Assembly (NCBI RefSeq): GCF_020715565.1
Contig: NZ_CP085839.1
Location: forward strand, 2,356,001-2,420,000
Length of the DNA stretch: 64,000 bases
Direction of reading: 5' to 3'
Origin: Nocardioides sp. Kera G14
Lineage (GTDB): Bacteria; Actinomycetota; Actinomycetes; Propionibacteriales; Nocardioidaceae
Shown here: one piece after another, positions 36,463 to 46,004 of the stretch
Numbering within the stretch: position 1 is the first letter of the stretch
How the letters are laid out: each line of letters opens with the position of its first letter
The notes under the pieces: model-generated
What the model saw: only the letters and a program-made list of their open reading frames with translations
Told to the model about the DNA's origin: nothing
Database searches by the model: none
Position numbers and translations under genes: made by a program

Positions 36463-37101
36463 CTAATCGCCCAGGTCGAGGGCGATCACGCCGTAGTCAT
36501 AGCCCCGCCGCCGATAGACGACGGACGGTCGCTCACTCTCCTTGTCGACGAAGAGGAAGAAGTCGTGGCCGACGAGCTCCATCTCGTAGAGCGCGTCGTC
36601 GAGGGTCATCTTGGTCGCCGGGTGCACCTTCTCGCGCACGACCAGCGGGCCGTCGCCCATGACCGTGATCGGGCCGACCTGGCGCTCCTGCTCACCGTCG
36701 TGCGCAGCAGCAGCCGCGGCCAGCGAGTCCGGCACCAGCGTCGTCTCCGGTACGTCGGCCAGCGCCTGGCCCACGGAGACGGGAGCGTGCCGGCCGCGGT
36801 GGACACGGCGACGGTCCGAGGCGCGCCTCATCTGGGAGGCCATCTTGTCGAGCGCCATGTCGAGGGCGGCCATCTTGTCCGTCGCACACGCCTCGGCCCG
36901 GATCACCGGGCCCTTCGAGTAGGCGGTCAGCTCCACATGCACCGCGCCCTTGTGCTGACGCGGGTTGGGCTCGCAGTCCACTTCGACGTGGACTCTCATG
37001 AGGCGGTGATCGTGCTTCTCGAGACGGCCGAGCTTGTCCGCGACGTGGGTGCGGAAACGGTCGGAGACCTCGCAGTTGCGTGCCGTGACGACAATGTCCA
37101 T
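36463..37101 (-). CDS. hpf: Ribosome hibernation-promoting factor, long form
   Basis: This 212-residue protein is a long HPF: an N-terminal RaiA/YfiA domain (MDIVVTARNCEVSDRFRTHV to about residue 100) that blocks the 30S decoding site, a linker, and a C-terminal dimerisation domain (KMTLDDALYEMELVGHDFFLF to the end) that joins two ribosomes as 100S. It has an unusually strong ribosome site AGGAGGT before the ATG. In M. tuberculosis the homologue lies between comF and secA1, as here apart from the inserted genes. Expression in stationary phase or stress is expected. Confidence 0.93.
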   Translation of the reverse strand: MDIVVTARNCEVSDRFRTHVADKLGRLEKHDHRLMRVHVEVDCEPNPRQHKGAVHVELTAYSKGPVIRAEACATDKMAALDMALDKMASQMRRASDRRRVHRGRHAPVSVGQALADVPETTLVPDSLAAAAAAHDGEQERQVGPITVMGDGPLVVREKVHPATKMTLDDALYEMELVGHDFFLFVDKESERPSVVYRRRGYDYGVIALDLGD

Positions 37102-37434
37102 GGATACCTCCTGGGCCCGGCATCAAGCCGGATTGGTTGGAGCAATGGGCATGGAGATCCGTCCGGCCGACCTGATCTTTGACCCCACACTCGCCTGCTG
37201 CGGGCTGGCGGCTTGATGCCACGCCACCGTCTCCGGTGATCCCGCGATATCTGATCGCGAGGTCCGGGCAGGACTTACGACTAAGCCGCACCATGCTCCC
37301 CAGTCACCTGGGTTACGTGGACCGTTTTGCCTGCGACTGGCATCGGCTTGTCGCAAAGGGGCTCGGGAACCGGGCGCCTCTGCGACGCAATCACGGACCC
37401 GAACGGACTCCATGTAGAGACGTTAGACCGGGGA
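37102..37434. other. 333-base intergenic region before hpf
   Basis: This stretch between comF and hpf (both minus strand) has no convincing ORF. It should hold the hpf promoter and a 5' UTR. I see a near-palindrome CGCGATATCTGATCGCG (37243-37259), which could be an operator, and the strong hpf ribosome site at its right end. No clear promoter match stands out by eye. Confidence 0.5.
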
Positions 37435-38175
37435 TCAGCTCGGGCCAACCTTTCGGGCCGATTCACTCGGAATTCGTCGCGTGGTCGCCGCGACCGTGGC
37501 GATCCCGACGACCCTGAGGCCCACCGCTTCGAGCGCGCGCTGCGCCTCGCGCGCGGTCGAACCGGTGGTGATGACGTCGTCGCAGAGCACCACGCTGGCG
37601 GCTCCTGTGCGTCTCGCCAGTCGGACGAGTCCGGCCGACGGACACGTGATCGAGCCGGCGAGGTTGGCGGCCCGGGCGGTGTGGTCCAGTCCCGCCTGGT
37701 CGAGCACGCCGGGCCGGGTGCGGAGCAGGTGGTGTGCGGTGACCTCGACACCACCGGCTCGGAGGAGCGCGGCGGCTCGGCGCGTGAGGACCCACATCGA
37801 GTCGAGGGCGCGGGCGCGCGTGCTGCTCGGCCGCGAGGGGGCCGGGACGAGCACGAGCGGAGTCGGTGCGGCGAGCTCGGCCACCAGCGTCGTCACCGCC
37901 GTGGCGAGGAGCTCGGCAAGCGGGCGCTGCAGGCCGAGCAGTCGATGCTCCTTGAGACCGAGCACCATGGCCTTGAGGGTGTCGTCGTACGGGCCGGTGG
38001 CGAAGGGTGGGGCGAGCCCGGCCGGCGTCGGGGTCGGCCACGCGATCGCGGCGGAGGTCGGGAGCGACGCTCGGCAGTCGGTGCACAGGAGCCGTCCCGG
38101 CCGGGCGCAGCCCACACAGCTGCTGCCGAGCATCAGGTCCAGGGCGGCGTCGAGCATCACGCGGGCCAGCCTCAT
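37435..38175 (-). CDS. comF: ComF-family phosphoribosyltransferase-like protein
   Basis: This 246-residue protein has an N-terminal zinc-finger-like region (SSCVGCARPGRLLCTDCRAS) and a C-terminal phosphoribosyltransferase domain with the PRPP loop ASVVLCDDVITTGSTARE. In competent bacteria ComF helps move DNA, but in actinobacteria the role is uncertain. It follows lpqB by 119 bases on the same strand, the same order as in M. tuberculosis. The ATG fits the length of the family. Confidence 0.87.
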   Translation of the reverse strand: MRLARVMLDAALDLMLGSSCVGCARPGRLLCTDCRASLPTSAAIAWPTPTPAGLAPPFATGPYDDTLKAMVLGLKEHRLLGLQRPLAELLATAVTTLVAELAAPTPLVLVPAPSRPSSTRARALDSMWVLTRRAAALLRAGGVEVTAHHLLRTRPGVLDQAGLDHTARAANLAGSITCPSAGLVRLARRTGAASVVLCDDVITTGSTAREAQRALEAVGLRVVGIATVAATTRRIPSESARKVGPS

Positions 38176-38294
38176 CGCCGGGGGCGGCCACCGCCAGTCG
38201 CGAGCAGCCGCCTGTGGAGAGCGCGGGCAGGAAACCCGGGATTCGGCGGGAGGGGAGCCCGGACTCGGCGGTGAGGGAGGGGCCTTTCGGCGGG

Positions 38295-40061
38295 TCAGCC
38301 GGCGTAGGTGAGGGCGTGGAGCGCGTCGGGGACGCGCTCGTCACGGCCGACGGTGGAGAGGCTGATCAGGTCGGTGCCGTGGACGCCGTACGAGGGCTGG
38401 CCGGTCGCGGGCGAGCCGATCAGGGCCGTGAGCGGCTGGCCGACGAGCGTCCCACCGGGCAGCAGGGCGGCCCCCGCACCGTCGATCGGCAGCGTCGTCA
38501 CACGAGCCGACGACTCCTGGGTGTGGAGCGCGACGACCGAGGTCGACGAGGACCAGGCGAGGTCGTCGATCGTGCCGAGGTCGCTGCTGATCACACGCGC
38601 CTTCTCGAGCGCCGACGGCGTGCCGTCCGCGGCGGTGGTGATCCGGCTGACGAGGACACGGTCGCCCATCGGCGTGCGCACTACGGCGAGGAGGCGGGTG
38701 CCGTCGCGGGAGACGAGCAGGCGGCGTACGTCAGCGCCGCTGATGCCCGGCACCTGGATCGGACTGACCTGGCCACCGGCGACCACACTGACGGCGGCCC
38801 CGCCGCGTCGGCTGTCGACCACCCAGATCCGCCCGAGTCCGTCCCAGGAGGGTTTGAGGAGGTCCTGGGCGCCGGAGATCGCGGTGCTGGTGACACCCTC
38901 GATGTCGGTCATGGAGCCGAGCAGCAGCGAGTGGCCGTCGCTGCTGACGGCCGCGACCTGCGAGCCGCGCAGGTCCACGCCGATGCTGCGCACCGCGTGC
39001 GCCCGTCGGCCGAGCGGGCCGCGGGTGGTGTTGAGCGACGGCAGCGTCCCGGCCACGACCTTGCCCTCGCGGAGGGCGAAGAACAGCGGCGAGGACTGGT
39101 AGCCCGAGGGGTCGAACTGCGGCCCGGTGTCGGCGACGTTGAACTCCGTCTTGCCATTGGGCTGCGTCACGGGCTGGCCGCCGATCGAGAGCCGGACCTT
39201 GGTGATGTCCGGGTCCTGCCGCAGCGTCCACGCCAACTGGGCGCTCAGGAGGCCGATCTCGTCGGCGGAGAGCTTCTGCTGGGAGGAGCTCCCGGTGAGG
39301 GCGATGTCGGCCACTCCATTGGCGTCGACGGGCACCGAGAGCCCCTGCCCGACGTCGGACGGGATGACCGAGTGAACGATGCCGGCGAGGTCCTCGCCCG
39401 GGCCGTGCAGCAGGTCCCGGATCAGCACCGTGGCGAGCTCGTTGCCGCGCGGCACGAAGACCGGCTCCGGGACCAGCAGGCTCTGATCGGCGTTGAAGTA
39501 GTAGAGCGCCATCTGGCTGTAGCGGCCCTCGAACCACCAGTCCGGGACGATCAGCGCGTCGGGCGCGTGCGCGATGCGCCACTGGTCGCCGTCCTTGACG
39601 ACGTCGAAGCTCAGCGTCTGCTCGGCCGTGGTGACCGCCCCACGCCAGACGCCGCGGTCGTCGATCCGCCACGTCGGGCCGAGTTGGACGTCGACGCTCT
39701 CGTCGGTCTCCGCCGCGGCGGCCTCCTTGCCCGAGTAGACGAGGATCTCGTCACCGGGGTGCCAGTCGGCCTGGGCATCACTGGTGAGGAACTGCTGGGC
39801 GGTGCGGGTCTGCAGCGGGGTGGCGAGCATCGCCTCAAGGAACCCGTCGACGATCTCGCTCGGCCCCATCCCCTTGCGGGGCGGCCTCGGGTCGATCGCG
39901 ATGCCCGGCGTGCGGTCGGTCGCCGCACCGCCGGACCCGACGGAGACGACCTCCCCCGTGGTCGGCACCCCCATGCAGCCGGCGAGCAGGAGCAGGGACG
40001 CGAGCGCGACGATGGCGGCCCGGGCGGCCCGGGCGACGCGGCTGGGTCGGTGCGCGGTCAT
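38295..40061 (-). CDS. lpqB: Lipoprotein LpqB (GerMN domain + beta-propeller)
   Basis: This 588-residue lipoprotein has a signal with lipobox LLLLAGCMG (Cys about residue 29), then a GerMN-like region (residues about 190-330, with TVLIRDLLHGPGEDLAGIVH) and a C-terminal LpqB propeller (from about 340). LpqB works with the MtrAB two-component system; in Streptomyces and mycobacteria it binds MtrB outside the membrane and modulates signalling in cell-envelope control. Its ATG overlaps the mtrB stop (ATGA), and order mtrA-mtrB-lpqB is the standard actinobacterial operon. Confidence 0.94.
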   Translation of the reverse strand: MTAHRPSRVARAARAAIVALASLLLLAGCMGVPTTGEVVSVGSGGAATDRTPGIAIDPRPPRKGMGPSEIVDGFLEAMLATPLQTRTAQQFLTSDAQADWHPGDEILVYSGKEAAAAETDESVDVQLGPTWRIDDRGVWRGAVTTAEQTLSFDVVKDGDQWRIAHAPDALIVPDWWFEGRYSQMALYYFNADQSLLVPEPVFVPRGNELATVLIRDLLHGPGEDLAGIVHSVIPSDVGQGLSVPVDANGVADIALTGSSSQQKLSADEIGLLSAQLAWTLRQDPDITKVRLSIGGQPVTQPNGKTEFNVADTGPQFDPSGYQSSPLFFALREGKVVAGTLPSLNTTRGPLGRRAHAVRSIGVDLRGSQVAAVSSDGHSLLLGSMTDIEGVTSTAISGAQDLLKPSWDGLGRIWVVDSRRGGAAVSVVAGGQVSPIQVPGISGADVRRLLVSRDGTRLLAVVRTPMGDRVLVSRITTAADGTPSALEKARVISSDLGTIDDLAWSSSTSVVALHTQESSARVTTLPIDGAGAALLPGGTLVGQPLTALIGSPATGQPSYGVHGTDLISLSTVGRDERVPDALHALTYAG

Positions 40062-41662
40062 GGGCGCACCTCCGCTGCGTCAGCGGGCACGAGCGGCAGG
40101 GGGCTGTGTCGCAGGGCCCGGCCGACATGACGCGGCAGGGTGAGGCGGAAGACCGCTCCCCTGCCCGGGACGCCCCAGGCCTGCAGCCAGCCGCCGTGGA
40201 GGGTCGCGTCCTCGAGCGCGATCGCCAGGCCGAGGCCGGTGCCGCCGCTGGAACGAGCGCGGGCGGGGTCGGCCCGCCAGAACCGGTTGAAGACCATCGC
40301 GGACTCCCCCGGTGCCAGCCCGACACCGAAGTCGCGGACCGTGACGGCGGTGGCCTCGCCGTCGGCCCCCACCTGCACGAGTACGTCGCCATCCGGGTGC
40401 TCCCCGGGAGGCGCGGCGTGGTCGATCGCGTTGGTGACCAGGTTGCGCAGGATCCGCTCGACCCGGCGGGCGTCGACCTCGGCGAGGCAGGGGTGCCCCG
40501 GGTCGATCACGCGCACGTCGAGGCCGCGGGTGGCCGCAAGCGGTTCGGCGGCGTCGACGACGCGGTGGCTGAGCTCGACGAGGTCGACGTCCTCGGCCTC
40601 GAGCGGGGCGACACCGGCATCCATCCGGCTGATCTCGAGCAGGTCGGTGAGCAGCCGCTCGAAGCGGTCGAGCTCGGTGTGCAGCAGCTCGGCGGCGCGG
40701 GAGGCTGCCGGGTCGGCGAAGGTGCTCCGGGCGTCGTGGAGCATGTCGCTCGCCATCCGGACGGTGGTGAGCGGTGTGCGGAGCTCGTGGGAGACGTCGC
40801 TGGTGAAGCGGCGCTGCACGCGACTGAGGTCCTCGAGCTGGCGGATCTGACGCTGGAGGGTGTCGGCCATCTGGTTGAAGGAGAGCGCCAGGCGGCCGAG
40901 GTCGTCCTCACCGTGGACGATGAGGCGTTCCTGGAGCTGGCCCGCGGTGATCCGTTCGGCGACCTGGCGCGCGAGCCGGATGGGGGTGACGACCTGCCGC
41001 GTGACGAGCCAGGCGGCCCCGCCCATGAGGACGAGCAGGAGGCCTCCCGCCGCGATGAGGGCACGGCCGACGAGGCCGAGCGTCTCCTGTTCGTCGGTCA
41101 GGGGGTAGAGGAAGTAGAGGACGTAGCTGGCCCCGTCGGCCGGGAGTGAGATCTCCGAGCCGACCACGACTCCGGGCACGCGGACGATGCGGCCGCTCGC
41201 CGCGGTCGAGCGGATCGTGGTGTAGGTCCAGGCCGACGGCGTACCGCCGGAGAGGAAGTGGGCCTCCAGGCGGGTGGGGACGCTGCTCGTGATGAGACCG
41301 GGCGAGAACTCGGCCCCGCCCTCGGAGATCCGGCCGCCGCCGTCGACGATGGGGCCCGCCATCACGACCTCGAAGCCGCGGGTGGCACCGCGCTGGATGA
41401 TCGGCTCGACGAGGTCGCGCTGCTGGCCGCCGGCGTCGAGGTCGACGGTGGAGGCGGCCGAGAGGCGGTCCCGGGCGTCGTCGACCTCGGTCGCGGTCTC
41501 GGCCACGACGGCGTTGACCCGGTGGTCGAGCAGTCCCTCACGGACGCGGGAGAGCAGGAACCAGCCGACGACGGAGCTGGCGAGCACGGTGAGCAGGACC
41601 GTGCTGATCACGACCCGAGCCTGGAGTGAGCGCCGCCAGAAGCGGGCCCAGAACCGACGCAT
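40058..41662 (-). CDS. mtrB: Sensor histidine kinase MtrB
   Basis: This 534-residue kinase has two membrane helices (ARVVISTVLLTVLASSVVGWFLL and GRALIAAGGLLLVLMGGAAWL) enclosing an extracytoplasmic sensor domain of about 165 residues. After them come a HAMP domain, the phospho-acceptor His in FTSDVSHELRTPLTTVRM and a HATPase domain with FNRFWRADPARARSSGGTGLGLAI. It phosphorylates MtrA and is tied to cell division and cell-wall hydrolysis. The gene overlaps lpqB and lies 21 bases behind mtrA. Length and order match the family. Confidence 0.95.
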   Translation of the reverse strand: MRRFWARFWRRSLQARVVISTVLLTVLASSVVGWFLLSRVREGLLDHRVNAVVAETATEVDDARDRLSAASTVDLDAGGQQRDLVEPIIQRGATRGFEVVMAGPIVDGGGRISEGGAEFSPGLITSSVPTRLEAHFLSGGTPSAWTYTTIRSTAASGRIVRVPGVVVGSEISLPADGASYVLYFLYPLTDEQETLGLVGRALIAAGGLLLVLMGGAAWLVTRQVVTPIRLARQVAERITAGQLQERLIVHGEDDLGRLALSFNQMADTLQRQIRQLEDLSRVQRRFTSDVSHELRTPLTTVRMASDMLHDARSTFADPAASRAAELLHTELDRFERLLTDLLEISRMDAGVAPLEAEDVDLVELSHRVVDAAEPLAATRGLDVRVIDPGHPCLAEVDARRVERILRNLVTNAIDHAAPPGEHPDGDVLVQVGADGEATAVTVRDFGVGLAPGESAMVFNRFWRADPARARSSGGTGLGLAIALEDATLHGGWLQAWGVPGRGAVFRLTLPRHVGRALRHSPLPLVPADAAEVRP

Positions 41663-41683
41663 CTCGACGGCGCAGCCGGGCCG

Positions 41684-42379
41684 CTACTGCGGGCCGGCCT
41701 TGTAGCCGACGCCACGGACGGTGACGACGATCTCGGGGTTCTCCGGGTCATGCTCGACCTTGGAGCGCAGCCGCTGGACGTGCACGTTCACCAGCCGGGT
41801 GTCGGCGGCGTGGCGGTAGCCCCACACCTGCTCCAGGAGGACCTCACGGCTGAACACCTGCCACGGCTTGCGGGCCAGGCAGACGAGGAGGTCGAACTCC
41901 AGCGGCGTCAGGCTGATCGGCTCGCCGTCACGCGTGACCGAGTGGCCGGCGACGTCGATGGCGAGGTCGCCGATCTGGAGCGACTCGGAGCTGACCGGGT
42001 CGAAACGGCGCATCCGGGCGCGGATGCGGGCGATCAGCTCCTTGGGCTTGAACGGCTTGACGACGTAGTCGTCGGCCCCGGACTCGAGGCCGACGACGAC
42101 GTCGACGGTGTCGCCCTTGGCGGTGAGCATCACGATCGGGACGCCGGACTCGACGCGGATCTGCTTGCACACCTCGATGCCGTCCATGCCGGGCAGCATC
42201 AGGTCGAGGAGCACCAGGTCGGGGCGATAGGAGCGGAAGAGCTCCAGCGCCTCATCGCCCCGACCGGTGACCTCGGAGTCGAAGCCCTCCTGACGCAGCA
42301 CGATGGCCAGCATCTCCGCGAGCGACGCATCGTCGTCGACGACGAGGATGCGCCCGCGGGCGTCAGGACTGCTTGTCAT
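41684..42379 (-). CDS. mtrA: Response regulator MtrA (OmpR family)
   Basis: This 231-residue regulator has a receiver domain with Asp59 in LVLLDLMLPGMDG, and a winged-helix DNA-binding domain (EFDLLVCLARKPWQVFSREVLLEQVWGYRHAADTRLVNVHV region). MtrA controls cell-wall hydrolases, division and osmotic responses and is essential in M. tuberculosis. It is encoded 19 bases after ahcY and before mtrB. Targets outside this operon may include the secreted peptidoglycan amidase in this window, though that is only a guess. Confidence 0.96.
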   Translation of the reverse strand: MTSSPDARGRILVVDDDASLAEMLAIVLRQEGFDSEVTGRGDEALELFRSYRPDLVLLDLMLPGMDGIEVCKQIRVESGVPIVMLTAKGDTVDVVVGLESGADDYVVKPFKPKELIARIRARMRRFDPVSSESLQIGDLAIDVAGHSVTRDGEPISLTPLEFDLLVCLARKPWQVFSREVLLEQVWGYRHAADTRLVNVHVQRLRSKVEHDPENPEIVVTVRGVGYKAGPQ

Positions 42380-42398
42380 CTGGTTCTTCTCAGGCCGA

Positions 42399-43838
42399 TC
42401 AGTAGCGGTAGTGGTCGCTCTTGAACGGGCCGGTCACCGGCACGCCGAGGTAGTCGGCCTGGGCCTGCGTGAGCTCGGTCAGCTCGACACCGATGGCGTC
42501 GAGGTGCAGGCGGGCGACCTCCTCGTCGAGGTGCTTCGGCAGGACGTAGACGCCGATCGGGTACTCCTCGGTCTTCGTGAAGAGCTCCACCTGCGCCAGG
42601 ACCTGGTTGGTGAAGGAGTTCGACATGACGAACGACGGGTGACCCGTGGCGTTGCCCAGGTTGAGCAGGCGACCCTCGGAGAGGACGATCACCTTCTTGC
42701 CGTCGGGGAAGATCCACTGGTGGACCTGCGGCTTGATCTCGTCCTTGACGATGCCGGGGATCTTGGCGAGGCCGGCCATGTCGATCTCGTTGTCGAAATG
42801 ACCGATGTTGCCGACGATGGCCTGGTTCTTCATCCGCTCGAAGTGCTCGACGCGGATGATGTCGAAGTTGCCCGTCGTGGTGATGAAGATGTCGGCGAAG
42901 TCGACGACGGACTCGAGGCGCTTGACCTCGTAGCCGTCCATGGCCGCCTGCAGGGCGCAGATCGGGTCGATCTCGGTGACGATGACACGGGCGCCCTGGC
43001 CACGGAGGGACTCGGCCGAGCCCTTGCCGACGTCGCCGTAGCCGCAGATGACGGCGGTCTTGCCGGCGATCATCACGTCGGTGCCGCGGTTGATGCCGTC
43101 GATGAGCGAGTGGCGGCAGCCGTACTTGTTGTCGAACTTCGACTTGGTGACCGAGTCGTTGACGTTGATCGCCGGGAAGAGGAGCGAGCCCTCCTTGAAG
43201 CGGTCGTAGAGGCGGAGCACACCGGTGGTGGTCTCCTCGGTGACGCCCTTGATGCCGTTGGCGATGTTGGTCCAGCGCTGCGGGTCGTTGGCGAGGGAGC
43301 GCTCGAGGACCCGGAGGACCTCCTTGAACTCCTCGTTGTCGGTGGAGTCCTGACCGGGCACGGCGCCGGCCTTCTCGAACTCGACGCCCTTGTGGACGAG
43401 CAGCGTGATGTCACCGCCGTCGTCGAGGAGCATGTTCGGGCCGATCTTGTTGCCGTCAGCGTCGGTGAAGTCGAAGACCTTCTCGGCCTCGTCCCAGTAC
43501 TCGGCGAGGGTCTCGCCCTTCCAGGCGAAGACGGGGGTGCCCTGCGGGTCCTCCGGCGTGCCCTTGCCGACGACGACGGCAGCGGCGGCGTGGTCCTGGG
43601 TGGAGAAGATGTTGCAGGTGGCCCAGCGGACGTCGGCGCCGAGGGCGACGAGGGTCTCGATGAGGACACCGGTCTGGATGGTCATGTGGAGCGAGCCGGC
43701 GACACGGGCGCCCTTGAGCGGCTGCGAGTCGGCGTATCGACGACGCATCTCCATGAGGCCGGGCATCTCGTGCTCGGCGAGGGTGAGCTCCTTGCGGCCG
43801 AACTCGGCCAGGCTCAGGTCAGCAACCTTGTAGTCCAT
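42399..43838 (-). CDS. ahcY: S-adenosylhomocysteine hydrolase
   Basis: This 479-residue NAD-dependent enzyme splits S-adenosylhomocysteine into adenosine and homocysteine, relieving product inhibition of methyltransferases. It has the [20 protein letters not shown] start, the [17 protein letters not shown] segment with the catalytic Lys-containing [14 protein letters not shown], and the NAD fold [15 protein letters not shown]. The insertion of about 40 residues near residue 130 is typical of the long actinobacterial form. It leads the block ahcY-mtrA-mtrB-lpqB. A perfect palindrome covers the ribosome binding site. Confidence 0.96.
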   Translation of the reverse strand: MDYKVADLSLAEFGRKELTLAEHEMPGLMEMRRRYADSQPLKGARVAGSLHMTIQTGVLIETLVALGADVRWATCNIFSTQDHAAAAVVVGKGTPEDPQGTPVFAWKGETLAEYWDEAEKVFDFTDADGNKIGPNMLLDDGGDITLLVHKGVEFEKAGAVPGQDSTDNEEFKEVLRVLERSLANDPQRWTNIANGIKGVTEETTTGVLRLYDRFKEGSLLFPAINVNDSVTKSKFDNKYGCRHSLIDGINRGTDVMIAGKTAVICGYGDVGKGSAESLRGQGARVIVTEIDPICALQAAMDGYEVKRLESVVDFADIFITTTGNFDIIRVEHFERMKNQAIVGNIGHFDNEIDMAGLAKIPGIVKDEIKPQVHQWIFPDGKKVIVLSEGRLLNLGNATGHPSFVMSNSFTNQVLAQVELFTKTEEYPIGVYVLPKHLDEEVARLHLDAIGVELTELTQAQADYLGVPVTGPFKSDHYRY

Positions 43839-43846
43839 GAAAATTC

Positions 43847-43860
43847 CTTCAGGCCTGAAG
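43847..43860 (-). promoter_or_regulatory. Palindrome covering the ahcY ribosome binding site
   Basis: A perfect 14-base palindrome CTTCAGGCCTGAAG ends in the GAAGGA Shine-Dalgarno sequence, 8 bases before the ATG. Folding in RNA would hide the site; as DNA it could be a protein operator. No known riboswitch is recognised here. Confidence 0.4.
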
Positions 43861-43966
43861 TTGTCGACTGCGGTGCATCTGCACTCGTTCGGGATCTCCC
43901 GCGCAGCGTCGCCTCAGGCTACCCACGAACACGTTTCCCCGCTGCATCGCCGTTAGGGTTTCGACC

Positions 43967-44905
43967 ATGAGCGCCGGACTGTTTGGTCTTCTCGACGATG
44001 TCGCCGCGATCGCCAAGCTCGCGGCGGCGTCGCTGGACGACGTGGGAGCCGCCGCCGGTCGGGCCACCACCAAGACCGTCGGCGTCGTCATCGACGACAC
44101 CGCCGTCGCCCCCCAGTACGTCGACGGGCTGGCGCCCGAGCGCGAGCTGCCGATCGTCGCGAAGATCGCGAAGGGGTCACTGCGCAACAAGCTCCTCATC
44201 ATCCTGCCGGTCGCCCTGCTCCTCAGTCAGTTCGCCTCGGGAGTGATCCCGGTGATCCTGATCTGCGGTGGCCTGTACCTCTGCTTCGAGGGGGTCGAGA
44301 AGGTCCTCGAGGCCCTCGGCATCGGCGGGCACGGGCACCGCGACGAGGCTCCGGTCCTCGCCGAGGGCGAGGCGAGGGAGAAGGAGATGATCGCCGGCGC
44401 CGTCCGCACGGACCTGATCCTCTCCACCGAGATCATGGTGATCGCGCTCAACGAGGTGGCCGACGAGTCCATCTGGACGCGGCTGCTCATCCTCGTCGTC
44501 GTCGCCATCCTGATCACGATCGGCGTCTACGGCGTGGTCGCCGCGATCGTGAAGATGGATGACGTCGGACTCCACCTCGCGCAGCGCTCGGGCCGCGGCG
44601 CCCAGGCACTCGGGCGCGGCCTGGTCCGTGCGATGCCCGCCCTCCTGGCCTCACTCTCGGTGATCGGCACCGCCGCGATGATCTGGGTGGGCGGCCACCT
44701 CGTCCTCACCAGCTCCCACGAGCTCGGCCTGCACCAGCCCTACGGATGGGTGCACGAGGCGGAGCACTCGGTCCACGAGCACCTGCACGCCGTCGGCGCG
44801 ATCGCCGGCTGGCTGTTCAACACCGTCGTGTCCGCCCTCATCGGCTTCGTGCTGGGCGCGATCGTCGTCGGCGTCATGCACCTCGTGCCGCGGAAGGGCC
44901 ACTGA
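43967..44905 (+). CDS. DUF808 family membrane protein (YedI-like)
   Basis: This 312-residue protein matches DUF808: the start MSAGLFGLLDDVAAIAKLAAASLDDVGAAAGRA, then DDTAVAPQYVDGLAPERELPI, and about six membrane segments (for example LLIILPVALLLSQFASGVIPVILICG). The family is widespread and its function is unknown. It is divergent from ahcY across 128 bases and its 3' end overlaps the convergent acyltransferase gene by 32 bases. It is not part of the conserved mycobacterial order. Confidence 0.88.
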   Translation: MSAGLFGLLDDVAAIAKLAAASLDDVGAAAGRATTKTVGVVIDDTAVAPQYVDGLAPERELPIVAKIAKGSLRNKLLIILPVALLLSQFASGVIPVILICGGLYLCFEGVEKVLEALGIGGHGHRDEAPVLAEGEAREKEMIAGAVRTDLILSTEIMVIALNEVADESIWTRLLILVVVAILITIGVYGVVAAIVKMDDVGLHLAQRSGRGAQALGRGLVRAMPALLASLSVIGTAAMIWVGGHLVLTSSHELGLHQPYGWVHEAEHSVHEHLHAVGAIAGWLFNTVVSALIGFVLGAIVVGVMHLVPRKGH

Positions 44906-45974
44906 GCGCCAGCTCGCGCTCGACCGCCTGCACCTCGTCGGGCACCCGGATGGCCTGGACCTCGACGGCCTGGTCGAGCTGCTTCTCGGCGTAGCCGAAG
45001 GGGTCGATCACGTGGCTGAGGAACCGCGAGACCGGTGGCGAGGCCAGGAAGAGGGCGATCGCGACGGAGATGAGCGTCGTGAGCACGATGCCGAGCACAC
45101 CGAGGTGCTCGATGAAGTCTCCCCAGCCGGCGTACCGCAGGCTCTTCACGAAGAAGCCGTGGCAGAGGTAGACGACGAGGGTGACCGCGCCCATCTGCGT
45201 CCACCAGCCGCGGGCGCGCGGGACGAGGGCGAAGAAGGCGGCGGCCGCGACGAGGCCGGCGGCGAGGGTCATGAGGCGGACGACGTAGCCCTCGGAGGCC
45301 GAGGCGTCCATCGAGGCGTAGGTGTCGTTGTAGTAGAGCCATGCGCCGCTGCCGGCCCAGTCACGCAGATGGCCGCTGAGCACCCACACGCCGACGAAGA
45401 CGCCGACGGCGAGCACGCGTGCCTCGCGGGTGCGGAGCGCCTCGATCCGCTCCGACGTCAGGTGGATGCCGATGACGTAGAACGGCAGGAAGCCGAGGAT
45501 GCGGGAGACGTCCATGGTCGAGGTCGTGAGCAGGCCCCCGGCCAGGCTGGCGGCGACCGCGACGGGGATGGCGATCACGGACCGGCGCAGCAGCGGGGTG
45601 GCGAGGCGCCAGAAGAAGACGGCCGGGAGGTACCAGAGCGGCCAGTGCGGGTTGATCCAGAGGTGGTGGAGGTGCTCACCACCGGCCCAGTAGCGGAAGA
45701 GGGCGAGCGCGGCCTCGAGGATCACGTAGGGCACGGCCAGTCCGCGGACCAGGCCCCAGACCGAGCGGCGGGTCAGGACGAACCGGCGCGAGAGGTAGCC
45801 GGTCACCAACACGAACGCCGGCATGTGCCAGGTGTAGAGGAAGTCGTAGAGGTGAGCGTCGAGACCCCCGGTCGGACCGGAGTCCGGCAGGAGCGTCCAG
45901 GCGTGCCCGACGACGACCAGGGTCACCAAGATGATCTTGGCATTGTCGAACCAGGGGTCTCGCTGCGCACTCAC
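44874..45974 (-). CDS. Acyltransferase-3 family membrane protein (OafA-like)
   Basis: This 366-residue protein has the Acyl_transf_3 pattern: FDNAKIILVTLVVVGHAW with the conserved His near the N-terminus, then FLYTWHMPAFVLVTGYLSRR, and about ten membrane segments. Members O-acetylate or succinylate cell-surface polysaccharides or lipids; the substrate is unknown. The GTG at 45974 with an AGGGG site is preferred over an upstream TTG at 45992. It lies 30 bases after the tobH-like gene on the same strand. Confidence 0.86.
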   Translation of the reverse strand: MSAQRDPWFDNAKIILVTLVVVGHAWTLLPDSGPTGGLDAHLYDFLYTWHMPAFVLVTGYLSRRFVLTRRSVWGLVRGLAVPYVILEAALALFRYWAGGEHLHHLWINPHWPLWYLPAVFFWRLATPLLRRSVIAIPVAVAASLAGGLLTTSTMDVSRILGFLPFYVIGIHLTSERIEALRTREARVLAVGVFVGVWVLSGHLRDWAGSGAWLYYNDTYASMDASASEGYVVRLMTLAAGLVAAAAFFALVPRARGWWTQMGAVTLVVYLCHGFFVKSLRYAGWGDFIEHLGVLGIVLTTLISVAIALFLASPPVSRFLSHVIDPFGYAEKQLDQAVEVQAIRVPDEVQAVERELALSGPSAARGA

Positions 45975-46004
45975 CCGCCCCTGTGTACCCAACGCATCTG
46001 AGAG

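Noticed and set aside
43839..43966. SAH or SAM riboswitch upstream of ahcY
   Set aside because: The conserved GAGGAGCG/GGCUC core of the SAH riboswitch is not present, only loosely similar GC-rich hairpins. I kept only the palindrome over the ribosome site as an observation.
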